Positions 1 to 5,950 of a stretch of 11,776 nucleotides of DNA are shown piece after piece. This stretch comes from an uncultured Clostridia bacterium. GTDB lineage: Bacteria; Bacillota; Clostridia; TANB77; CAG-508. The translations under genes and the position numbers were made by a program. The first letter of the stretch is position 1; every line of letters begins with the position of its first letter. Under the pieces are notes generated by a model. The model was not told the DNA's origin. It saw nothing but the letters and a program-made list of their open reading frames with translations, and searched no databases. The stretch covers positions 53,206 to 64,981 of the forward strand of contig CARFUA010000002.1 in NCBI GenBank assembly GCA_948976265.1, written 5' to 3'.

Positions 1-1
1 A

Positions 2-685
2 AATGTAAAATATGTAACTAATATTAATAATGAAGAAATACATATAATAACATCAGATTTAAAACCTGAAACTATTTTTAGATTAGATGATATTAATTCT
101 AATATTCAATTAAATATAGGAGATAAGAAGTATTTAAATATATTATCTAGGCAAAAGAAAAATAATAAAGAATTGTGTAATATAAAAAGGTTAAATATTA
201 ATGATGTTTCTAACAAACTATCAGGACACATCAAAAGAATTGACCATACAGGGATAAATTTGCCAACTGTTTTATTTGATGAACTGGAATATCAAAATCT
301 ATTAGATTATTTTTCATCTAATGGTAATATGTATAGTTATCCCACAGGAGAGCCTTGGCCATTTTTATTACCAGCAACAGAGTATGAACATGAAAACGAA
401 ATAACTAATTTTAAAATTTTACGAGAACCAAGATTCGAATTTGTTTATGATAAGTACACTAATACTGTAGGAATACAAATTGATATAGAAACGGATTTAT
501 CAAAAAATGAAATAGAAGATTTATTTCCTAAAGACCAAGGTGTATATTATAAAGGTTGCTTTTTTAAAGCAATTTATTTAGACTATAGCGAAGATCTAGA
601 TATAAGGTTAGATGTCAGATACAAATCAACTTATGGTGACTGGGAAAGTGGAGAATGGCTCGTATGTGAAGGTAAAAGAATGTAG
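2..685 (+). CDS. Unrecognised protein, 3' part only (5' end outside window)
   Basis: The frame is open from base 2 to a TAG stop at 683-685, giving at least 227 residues with no start inside the window. The TTG at 173 is an internal codon in this frame, because the frame stays open upstream of it. I do not recognise the family. The protein is soluble-looking and rich in Asn, Ile, Asp and Lys, with no membrane segment. The part encoded after about base 330 has the clearest character: a YPTGEPWPF segment, then an acidic stretch with many aromatic residues, ending GDWESGEWLVCEGKRM. The gene is the only one on the plus strand in the left half. It looks more AT-rich than its neighbours and ends 32 bases before a long hairpin next to a broken cotJC, so it may belong to acquired DNA (inference). 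A toxin-immunity or other accessory role is possible, but nothing shows it. Confidence 0.7.
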   Translation, partial: NVKYVTNINNEEIHIITSDLKPETIFRLDDINSNIQLNIGDKKYLNILSRQKKNNKELCNIKRLNINDVSNKLSGHIKRIDHTGINLPTVLFDELEYQNLLDYFSSNGNMYSYPTGEPWPFLLPATEYEHENEITNFKILREPRFEFVYDKYTNTVGIQIDIETDLSKNEIEDLFPKDQGVYYKGCFFKAIYLDYSEDLDIRLDVRYKSTYGDWESGEWLVCEGKRM

Positions 686-716
686 CTTAATCTATCATTA
701 AAATATTTATTTTACA

Positions 717-757
717 GTCAATAGCCAAAGTTGTAATCACTGTCTTTAGCTATTGAC
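717..757. repeat. Long inverted repeat (hairpin) at the cotJC break
   Basis: Two 14-base arms, 717-730 and 744-757, are complementary at 13 of 14 positions and flank a 13-base loop. It lies between the stop of the left-hand plus-strand gene and the truncated end of cotJC. Neither side has a convincing run of T on the transcript strand, so it is not a textbook intrinsic terminator, although it could end transcripts from both converging genes. Because cotJC loses its reading 15-20 bases away, it may instead be the end of an inserted or rearranged element. Confidence 0.6.
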
Positions 758-761
758 AACA

Positions 762-968
762 TCATGGTACACATTCTTCCGTCCCAATATCATTCAAAAT
801 CGCCTTCGAATTCTTATCCGGCATTCCAAACCTTTGTGACAAATAGCGAAGCGAAGCTGCCAACTCTCCATCTGGTCCACCATATTGGCTAATAATTACC
901 TTCGCCATTTCTGGATTTCTATTTTTTATATTAATCGGATATTGTAAATTTCTACTATAATTCCACAT
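762..968 (-). pseudogene. cotJC: cotJC fragment: manganese-catalase-like spore coat protein, 3' part missing
   Basis: CotJC is a spore-coat protein of the manganese catalase family, usually about 190-200 residues. Here only 68 codons remain. The visible part matches the family's N-terminus: NLQYPINI, an ISQYGGPDGELAASLRYLSQRF segment that carries the first metal-ligand glutamate, and DIGTEE, where the second ligand motif (E-x-x-H in intact members) begins. The match stops right after GTEE, near base 773, and three unrelated codons lead to TGA at 762-764. The His of the second site and the rest of the ferritin-like bundle are lost, so catalase activity is very unlikely. The bases beyond do not continue CotJC in any frame I could read. 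A deletion or insertion at the junction is therefore a better explanation than a frameshift. The start codon overlaps the cotJB stop (TAATG). Confidence 0.85.
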
Positions 969-1234
969 TATCTATTAAACCCCCTTTGCCATGGCCACAA
1001 GTTTTGAGCCCATTCCCAGCTCTCCATAACGGTTTCGATAGTAAGTGGTCCATATATTTTTTCAAATTCTTTCGTTACTTCATCCAATTTCACAACATAT
1101 TCATTGTGTAAAGTAAGTGCTCTTCTGTCATTTGGATGCGTATCTAAATATAAAGTCAAATCATTGACATAAAATTTATATTCCATGATTTTTTTTAATA
1201 AATCATCTCTATTTTCATAATTTTTATTTTCCAT
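968..1234 (-). CDS. cotJB: Spore coat protein CotJB
   Basis: This 88-residue protein is full length for CotJB, the second member of the cotJ operon. CotJ proteins are made in the mother cell and go to the inner spore coat. Family features are visible: an N-terminal helix (LLKKIMEYKFYVNDLTLYLDTHP), the N-D-R-A-L core and the tryptophan-rich end (WEWAQNLWPWQRG). The ATG at 1232-1234 overlaps the stop of cotJA as TAATG, and its own stop overlaps the cotJC start in the same way, so the three genes are translationally coupled. The gene looks intact, but its usual partner CotJC is cut short just downstream. Confidence 0.9.
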   Translation of the reverse strand: MENKNYENRDDLLKKIMEYKFYVNDLTLYLDTHPNDRRALTLHNEYVVKLDEVTKEFEKIYGPLTIETVMESWEWAQNLWPWQRGFNR

Positions 1235-1446
1235 TATTGATTATGCCCTCCTCTTCCATAGTTTCTCAAAAATTCGATTTCTCGCATTGAATCTCCAGGA
1301 GCATACGAAGTTGCTAACTCTGGAAACACCGTTCCTCTTTTCAAAGCTTCTTCTGGAGAAAAGGTTTTATTCAAAATTTGGTCCATGACATAAGCATGCC
1401 CAAACATTGCATTTTTTGGAAAATTTCCTTGATAATTTTGCATCAT
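1234..1446 (-). CDS. cotJA: Spore coat-associated protein CotJA
   Basis: CotJA is a small coat-associated protein and the first gene of the cotJABC operon. The 70-residue product has the typical arrangement: an N-terminal segment with AMFGHAYVMDQIL, an S-P-E-E-A-L-K-R-G-T-V-F-P-E-L motif and a short Gly/Arg-rich tail. It starts with two consecutive ATG codons (1446-1441). The first is preferred because a strong AGGGGGG ribosome site (1459-1453) lies six bases upstream. A sigma-E-like promoter sits just before it, as expected for mother-cell expression. Confidence 0.88.
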   Translation of the reverse strand: MMQNYQGNFPKNAMFGHAYVMDQILNKTFSPEEALKRGTVFPELATSYAPGDSMREIEFLRNYGRGGHNQ

Positions 1447-1464
1447 ATTTATCCCCCCTGTTTT

Positions 1465-1494
1465 ATATTATGTAAATTCGAAATTGGACGTGAC
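1465..1494 (-). promoter_or_regulatory. Sigma-E-like promoter of cotJA-cotJB-cotJC
   Basis: On the minus strand a -10-like CATAATAT (1472-1465) lies 15 bases after GTCACGT (1494-1488). The known Bacillus sigma-E pattern is roughly GTCATATT, 13-15 bases, CATACAAT. The -10 element and spacing fit, and the -35 half matches only in its first four bases. Position just upstream of cotJA supports it. It was read by eye, so it is tentative. Confidence 0.45.
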
Positions 1495-1513
1495 ATTTTC
1501 CGAAAATAAACCT

Positions 1514-1547
1514 CAAAAAAGCACATACTGTATAAACAACATGTGCT
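1514..1547 (-). terminator. Intrinsic terminator after rarA
   Basis: A perfect 7-bp stem, AGCACAT (minus strand, 1547-1541) with ATGTGCT (1526-1520), has a 14-base loop and is followed on the minus strand by six T (1520-1515). It lies 10 bases after the rarA stop and separates the ruvA-rarA unit from the cotJ promoter. Confidence 0.88.
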
Positions 1548-1556
1548 CTTCCTTAT

Positions 1557-2804
1557 CTATTCTTCCACACAATTCTCATCCTTCACATAATACTTCGTTC
1601 CCAACATTTCATCTGGTAAATATTGTTGCTCACACCAATGACCTGGAAAATCATGTGGATACTTATACCCTTCTCCATAACCAAACTGCTCCATTCCCTC
1701 TGCTGTCGCATTTCGAATATGCATTGGAATTGTTCCTGTATTTTTCGTTTTCACATCTTCCAAAGCACGATTAATGCCTAAATACGTCGCATTCGACTTT
1801 TTCGAAATTGCAACATACGTCGCAGCCTCCGCTAAAATAATTCTTGCCTCTGGCATGCCAATCATTCTCACTGCCTCCATGGCAGAAGTCGCCACTACCA
1901 ACGCATTGGGATTTGCCATTCCAACATCTTCTGAAGCACATATTGTGATTCTTCTTGCTAAAAATACTGGGTCTTCTCCTGCATTTAAAGCTCTTGCCAA
2001 ATAAAAAATCGCTGCATCTGGGTCACTTCCTCGCATGGATTTTATCATAGCACTAATATTATCATAATGACTATCTCCTGATTTATCAAACATGGCTTTT
2101 TTCGTATTCATACTTTGGCTAGCAATTTCATCCGTAATTTCAATGACGCCATCCCTTCCCATTTTGGTCGTCAAAACTGCAATCTCCAATCCATTCAAAG
2201 CTGTTCGAACATCTCCATTCGAAATTTCTGCAATCGTATCAATGGTATCCTCTGAAATTTTGATGTTATACTCTCCTAAGCCCTCTTTGCGCACAATCGC
2301 ATTTCGCAATATTTGCACAATATCCAATTTTCTAAGTGGTTCTAGTTTAATCACCATCGACCTAGAAATCAACGCTTTATTGACTTCAAAATACGGATTT
2401 TCCGTTGTAGCGCCAATTAAAATAACGGTTCCATCTTCCACAAAAGGAAGCAACGCATCTTGTTGCAATTTATTAAATCGATGAATTTCGTCAATAAACA
2501 AAATGCATTTTCCACTTGGATTGAGCAATGGATTATCCGCCTCTTCCACTGCTTTCTTGATATCCGAAACCCCTGATGTAACGGCATTAATTTTCGTAAA
2601 TTTATATTTTGTTGTTTCACTAATCACCTTCGCAAGCGACGTTTTTCCACAGCCTGGCGGTCCCCATAAAATAATACTCGATAATCGGTCTGCTTCAATC
2701 GTTCGATATAATAATTTATCTTTTCCTACAATATGCTCTTGTCCCACAAATTCATCTAATGTTTTGGGACGCATTCTGTAGGCTAATGGTTTGTTTAAAT
2801 CCAT
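1557..2804 (-). CDS. rarA: Replication-associated recombination protein A (RarA/MgsA), AAA+ ATPase
   Basis: RarA is a DNA-dependent ATPase related to clamp loaders and RuvB; it acts at stalled replication forks and on single-stranded DNA ends with SSB. The 415-residue protein is normal length. Visible elements are the N-terminal RMRPKTLDEFVGQEH motif, Walker A GPPGCGKTS (48-56), Walker B ILFIDEIH (101-108), sensor 1 GATTENP (131-137), the arginine finger in ISRS (about 148), and the C-terminal MgsA tetramerisation region with ALNAGEDPVFLARR and the MRNATAEGM-like segment. The ATG at 2802-2804 has a GAAAGGA ribosome site. Only 12 bases separate it from the ruvA stop, so the two are probably cotranscribed, and a terminator follows. 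Confidence 0.96.
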   Translation of the reverse strand: MDLNKPLAYRMRPKTLDEFVGQEHIVGKDKLLYRTIEADRLSSIILWGPPGCGKTSLAKVISETTKYKFTKINAVTSGVSDIKKAVEEADNPLLNPSGKCILFIDEIHRFNKLQQDALLPFVEDGTVILIGATTENPYFEVNKALISRSMVIKLEPLRKLDIVQILRNAIVRKEGLGEYNIKISEDTIDTIAEISNGDVRTALNGLEIAVLTTKMGRDGVIEITDEIASQSMNTKKAMFDKSGDSHYDNISAMIKSMRGSDPDAAIFYLARALNAGEDPVFLARRITICASEDVGMANPNALVVATSAMEAVRMIGMPEARIILAEAATYVAISKKSNATYLGINRALEDVKTKNTGTIPMHIRNATAEGMEQFGYGEGYKYPHDFPGHWCEQQYLPDEMLGTKYYVKDENCVEE

Positions 2805-2816
2805 GATTTTTCCTTT

Positions 2817-3413
2817 CTATTTTGCCAAATATTTTAATCCATTTCGAATCATATCTTCAATTGACATGGTTTGATAATCAAACTTTTCAAACGCCTTTTC
2901 AATTTCCTTTCGATTATATCCCAAAATCTGCAATGCCAAAATCGCTTCATCAATGTTTTCATCTACTTCTATGATATTTTCTGGTTCTTCTGTTTTAGCA
3001 ATTTCTTGTTCTGCTTTTAATTTATCTTTCAATTCTAAAACAATTCTCTGTGCTGTCTTTTTTCCAATTCCTGGAACTTTGGTTAATTTGGTAATATCAT
3101 TTTGGATAATACTAACGGCAAACTCCGATGGACTAATATTCGAAAGCATAGCAATCGCCGATTTTGCACCAACTCCACTAACAGATAGCAACAATTCAAA
3201 CATCTTCAATTCTTCACGATTTAAAAATCCATACAAACTAATTTCATCTTCTCGAACATGATAATGCGTATAAATTTTGACCGTCTCTCCAATTTCTCCT
3301 GCCCTTCCAATCGCAGACTTTGACATAAATATTTTATACCCAATCCCCATTGTTTCCACAACAACATAATTACTCATTTTTTCTACTAAATTTCCTTTTA
3401 TATAAGCAAACAT
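2817..3413 (-). CDS. ruvA: Holliday junction branch migration protein RuvA
   Basis: RuvA binds four-way DNA junctions as a tetramer and loads the RuvB helicase. The 198-residue protein shows all three domains: an OB fold (about 1-63, from MFAYIKGNLV), two helix-hairpin-helix motifs (LLSVSGVGAKSA about 75-86 and VPGIGKKTAQRI about 113-124), an acidic linker (about 134-150), and domain III (DEAILALQILGY, 155-166), the RuvB contact. The start at 3411-3413 has an AGGAGG site. In many genomes ruvB follows directly. Here the next gene is rarA, a RuvB-like AAA+ ATPase, and no ruvB or ruvC is in the window. Confidence 0.96.
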   Translation of the reverse strand: MFAYIKGNLVEKMSNYVVVETMGIGYKIFMSKSAIGRAGEIGETVKIYTHYHVREDEISLYGFLNREELKMFELLLSVSGVGAKSAIAMLSNISPSEFAVSIIQNDITKLTKVPGIGKKTAQRIVLELKDKLKAEQEIAKTEEPENIIEVDENIDEAILALQILGYNRKEIEKAFEKFDYQTMSIEDMIRNGLKYLAK

Positions 3414-3455
3414 CTTTTCCTCCTATGCAACATTTATTCAAACATCTTTTCGGTT

Positions 3456-3483
3456 ATTTTATCACAAATAAAAAAAAATGCAA
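3456..3483 (-). promoter_or_regulatory. Probable vegetative promoter of ruvA-rarA
   Basis: On the minus strand, TTGCAT (3483-3478), 16 bases, TAAAAT (3461-3456) resembles a sigma-A promoter 40-70 bases before the ruvA start. The -35 hexamer lies in the closing arm of the upstream terminator hairpin, so the terminator and the promoter overlap. It was read by eye; the -10 is imperfect. Confidence 0.4.
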
Positions 3484-3500
3484 GTACTTTTGCATTTTTT
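3473..3500 (-). terminator. Intrinsic terminator after the spoIVFB-like gene
   Basis: A perfect 11-bp inverted repeat, 3473-3483 with 3490-3500, surrounds a 6-base loop. On the minus strand the GCAT core is followed by a run of nine T. It begins a few bases after the stop at 3503. A-tracts on both sides mean it could also act on plus-strand transcripts. Confidence 0.85.
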
Positions 3501-3502
3501 CT

Positions 3503-4121
3503 TTAACTTCTTTCAATCACCTCATACACTTTCAGCATCGTTTTCACTTTCTGATCTTCCAAATATTTTAAATACCACAAATACAAAATCAATAAAAAAA
3601 TGGCAAAATTTTTTATTTGTAATATCCAAACACTATACCCCAATGTCACCAAAACCAAAATAACTTGTGTCAAGTGATTCATAACAATTGTTGCTTCTTT
3701 ATTACCAAGTGTTTTAATTAATAACTCTTTTAAAATTTTTCCGCCATCTAGTGGCATAATAGGAATTAAATTAAATATAGCCAGCAAAAGATTAGTATAC
3801 ACAATTTTAATTTTTAAATCTTCTTGCATAGGAAAAAATATAAAAATCGCACTTACTACAAAATTTAAGAATGGTCCTGCAAAATAAGTTGCTATTTTTT
3901 TAATACTATTTCTGGATTGATACAAATAAAATTCCACCGAAACACCAAGCGGATTAATTTTTAAAACTTTTGGTCGCAATCCGAACCCACATTCCAACTA
4001 CCAAATGTGCCATTTCATGTAATGTAATAAATAGAATAAATAGCAAATAAACATCCAATTGCTTCAAAACAAAAAACAAAATGCCCAACAAAATAATTTT
4101 CAAATTGATTTCAACTTTCAT
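3503..4121 (-). pseudogene. spoIVFB: SpoIVFB-type intramembrane M50 protease, disrupted by a one-base frameshift
   Basis: SpoIVFB is a site-2 metalloprotease in the forespore membrane that removes the pro-sequence of sigma-K. The first frame starts at ATG 4121 with AGGAGG overlapping the upstream stop. It encodes two hydrophobic stretches and the zinc motif HEMAH (about 35-39), then runs out of register at GMWVRIATK and stops at 3954-3956. The rest lies in the next frame: GLRPKVLKINPLGVS, an AGPFLNF motif, the third-ligand region LIPIMPLDGGKIL, and two C-terminal membrane helices. Removing one base, most simply one G of the GGG at 3988-3986, gives GMWFGLRPKVLKI and a 205-residue protein of ordinary family length. 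As written, zinc site and LDGG aspartate are on separate reading frames, so the gene is inactive unless this is a sequence error. It follows the SpoIVFA-like gene by 8 bases, the usual pairing. Confidence 0.85.
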
Positions 4122-4129
4122 GGCTCCTC

Positions 4130-5029
4130 CTAAAATTCTATGACTTCAGCTGGATTAATTGGTACATTATCAATTCTAATTTCAAAATGCAAATGAGGTC
4201 CTGTACTATTTCCTGTACTTCCTACACTTGCTATTTCTTGTCCCTCCGCAATTTCTTGCCCTTCTGTTACAAAAATATCTTGGCAATGTGCATACAACGT
4301 CGTAACATTTTCCCTCGTAATTCTCAAGTGATTTCCATAATCTCCTTCACTTGATACTTGTGTTACAACACCTGTCATGGCTGCTTTTATCGCAGTTCCT
4401 TTATTGGCTGCTAAATCAATTCCAGTATGATTTCCTGTCACTTTTTGATATTTCGATTCTCTACTTCCAAATCCAGAACTTACAATAGCTTCAATTGGTT
4501 TACTAAAATGATACAAACTCTTTAAAGACGCCACATCGGTTACAACACTTTGCTGAGAAGTTGACTGCACTTCTGTTCCTGGCACTTCCACAACTTGCGA
4601 ATTTTGTTCTGGACTCGAATTTTCTGGAGAGCTGTTTTCCTGCGCTTGATTTTCCTCTGTTTTATTTTCCTGTGCATTATCTTCCACCGAATCAGAAGCT
4701 TCGCTATTAACAAAAACTTCATCACTCTGATTTTCCTCATCTTTAAAATACGCCAAAATAAAGCCGAATTTTTCACTTAAATTAATATTATATTGCGCAC
4801 AATTACTTAAAAATTCTTGAGTAAAAATATAATCTTTATTCTTCACAGCAAAAACAATTACCGCTAACAACAATAAAATCAGCATTTCCAATATAATTTT
4901 GCTACCCAAATACGTTTTTTGCCTTTTTGGCTCTTTTCCCCTTGCTAGTGCAATATTTCTATGATTTCTTCGATAATAGATTTCCTCTGCTCGTCTTATT
5001 TTTTCATCATCTCTTAAAATTCTTTCCAA
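4130..5029 (-). CDS. spoIVFA: SpoIVFA-type membrane-anchored M23 (LytM) peptidase
   Basis: The 299-residue protein has a basic cytoplasmic N-terminus (1-43), one membrane helix (about 44-62), a long low-complexity Glu/Asn/Gln/Ser linker (about 98-165), and a C-terminal LytM domain (about 175-299). In the known system SpoIVFA holds and inhibits SpoIVFB in the outer forespore membrane until a forespore signal releases it. The adjacent M50 gene supports that role. All classical M23 metal ligands are visible: H201 and D205 (HTGID), H248 (YAH), and H279/H281 (HLHFE), so the domain could be an active endopeptidase. The start is TTG at 5029, seven bases after AGAGGTG. A SpoIIQ-like or general cell-wall peptidase is the alternative, less likely given the neighbour. 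Confidence 0.8.
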   Translation of the reverse strand: MERILRDDEKIRRAEEIYYRRNHRNIALARGKEPKRQKTYLGSKIILEMLILLLLAVIVFAVKNKDYIFTQEFLSNCAQYNINLSEKFGFILAYFKDEENQSDEVFVNSEASDSVEDNAQENKTEENQAQENSSPENSSPEQNSQVVEVPGTEVQSTSQQSVVTDVASLKSLYHFSKPIEAIVSSGFGSRESKYQKVTGNHTGIDLAANKGTAIKAAMTGVVTQVSSEGDYGNHLRITRENVTTLYAHCQDIFVTEGQEIAEGQEIASVGSTGNSTGPHLHFEIRIDNVPINPAEVIEF

Positions 5030-5096
5030 AAATATTCACCTCTTTTTCTTGTATAGTAAAATATATTCTTAAAAAAAATTTTTATGTCCATTTTAT

Positions 5097-5423
5097 TTAG
5101 TTCAATAGCAAAGTCGCAATTAGCATTATGCTAAGCAATGCAATATTGCAAATTTGTAAAAATTTATATTTCCTTCTAAATTGTTTCTCTTCCTTAATTC
5201 TTGATTCTCCTTGCAATTTTTTTACATATAAATTAATTGTATTTTCTGCCTCTTTTGTAACAATCATCTTTTTATTTTTTTCATTTGAACTTCCCTTTCT
5301 CTTTACATTATATTCACTTTGTTTCAATTTAACATTTGGCTTTAAAACTACAATTGCCTCTTCCACAACATTCGAAGACATTCCTCTTAAAACAATAATA
5401 TTTTTCATTTTACTTAACTGCAT
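5097..5423 (-). CDS. Small tail-anchored membrane protein of unknown function
   Basis: The 108-residue product starts at ATG 5423 behind an AGGAGG site with a short 4-base spacing; a second ATG five codons in (before KNIIVLRG) is an alternative start. The first part, NIIVLRGMSSNVVEEAIVVLKPNVK, looks like a compact folded segment. A Lys/Glu-rich region follows, then a single C-terminal membrane helix (about 86-107) with nothing after it, so the protein is predicted to be tail-anchored with its bulk in the cytoplasm. I do not recognise a named family. It lies 67 bases upstream of the spoIVFA-like gene in the same direction, so a link to that operon and to sporulation is possible but unproven. 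Confidence 0.75.
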   Translation of the reverse strand: MQLSKMKNIIVLRGMSSNVVEEAIVVLKPNVKLKQSEYNVKRKGSSNEKNKKMIVTKEAENTINLYVKKLQGESRIKEEKQFRRKYKFLQICNIALLSIMLIATLLLN

Positions 5424-5477
5424 ACTTCCTCCTAAAATTCAAATTAAATCTTGGTTATTTTTTCCAAATTTTAGGAA

Positions 5478-5506
5478 TTTATACTTTTCTTATTTTTTAA
5501 GTACAA
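5478..5506 (-). promoter_or_regulatory. Possible vegetative promoter of the tail-anchored protein gene
   Basis: On the minus strand, TTGTAC (5506-5501), 17 bases, TATAAA (5483-5478) resembles a sigma-A promoter with a weak -35 half. It lies about 55 bases before the start at 5423. No clear sigma-E pattern was found here. Confidence 0.3.
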
Positions 5507-5580
5507 AAAAAGGATATCCAATATTCTATCCTATCTTCTCATTTTTGTTCACATTTGTGGTCAAGATTTCTCCGTTATTT

Positions 5581-5610
5581 TTCATAAATTCTTCCCTATT
5601 TTCATATACT
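5581..5610 (+). promoter_or_regulatory. Sigma-E-like promoter of ylmC
   Basis: TTCATAAA (5581-5588), 14 bases, CATATACT (5603-5610) fits the Bacillus sigma-E pattern (GTCATATT, about 14 bases, CATACAAT) well in both halves and in spacing. It ends 18 bases before the ylmC start. Confidence 0.55.
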
Positions 5611-5628
5611 TTAAAAACGGAGGATTCT

Positions 5629-5865
5629 ATGAATTACGAAAAAGGTCTTGATTTTAAACATAAAGAAGTTATCAATATAAAAAACGGTAAACGTCTTGGC
5701 TATGTGCAAGACGTTACCGCTGATTTAAAAACAGGCACGATTACATCCATTATCGTACCTGGAAACACAAAATTTTTCAATCTTTTCTCAACTGGAAACG
5801 ATATTGTCATTCCTTGGGAAAATATCACTTGCATTGGAGACGACATCATTCTCGTTGATTTCTAG
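5629..5865 (+). CDS. ylmC: YlmC/YmxH family PRC-barrel sporulation protein
   Basis: This 78-residue single PRC-barrel protein matches the YlmC/YmxH family, small proteins of unclear biochemical role often found beside sigG in spore formers. Diagnostic segments are the KEVINIKNGKRLGYVQDV start of the barrel, the LKTGTITSIIVPG hairpin and the final IPWENITCIGDDIILVD. The start at 5629 is chosen because GGAGG lies five bases upstream and the protein then has the normal family length. The frame stays open far upstream, but that part overlaps the sigma-E-like promoter and has no family similarity. The gene converges on sigG. Confidence 0.9.
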   Translation: MNYEKGLDFKHKEVINIKNGKRLGYVQDVTADLKTGTITSIIVPGNTKFFNLFSTGNDIVIPWENITCIGDDIILVDF

Positions 5866-5883
5866 ATGATATTTTTTAAGGAA

Positions 5884-5910
5884 GTTAAGATTTTCTTTGA
5901 AAATCTTAAC
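5884..5910. terminator. Perfect hairpin between convergent ylmC and sigG
   Basis: A 12-bp perfect inverted repeat (5884-5895 with 5899-5910) encloses a 3-base loop. It lies 18 bases after the ylmC stop and about 40 bases after the sigG stop on the other strand. Neither strand has a strong T-tract right after the stem, so it is a probable rather than classical two-way terminator. Confidence 0.6.
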
Positions 5911-5950
5911 AAAGATGTCCGTAACACTCGTTTCTCGCTAACGACTATTT

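Noticed and set aside
173..175. TTG at 173 as the start of the left-hand gene
   Set aside because: The same frame is open back to base 2, with no ribosome site before 173, so it is an internal codon of a longer gene.
762..968. A frameshift rather than a break in cotJC
   Set aside because: None of the frames I read past base 773 continues the CotJC sequence, so a single indel cannot explain the truncation.
1484..2781. Several plus-strand open frames opposite rarA (1484-1774, 1774-2004, 2092-2484, 2503-2781)
   Set aside because: They are antisense to a fully conserved rarA, lack ribosome sites and have no recognisable protein character.
5030..5096. Sigma-E promoter directly before the spoIVFA-like gene
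   Set aside because: CTATACAA resembles a -10 box, but nothing suitable lies about 14 bases upstream of it.
5128..5628. A long plus-strand extension of the ylmC frame back to 5128
   Set aside because: It overlaps the minus-strand tail-anchored gene and the sigma-E-like promoter. The ribosome site and family length put the true start at 5629.
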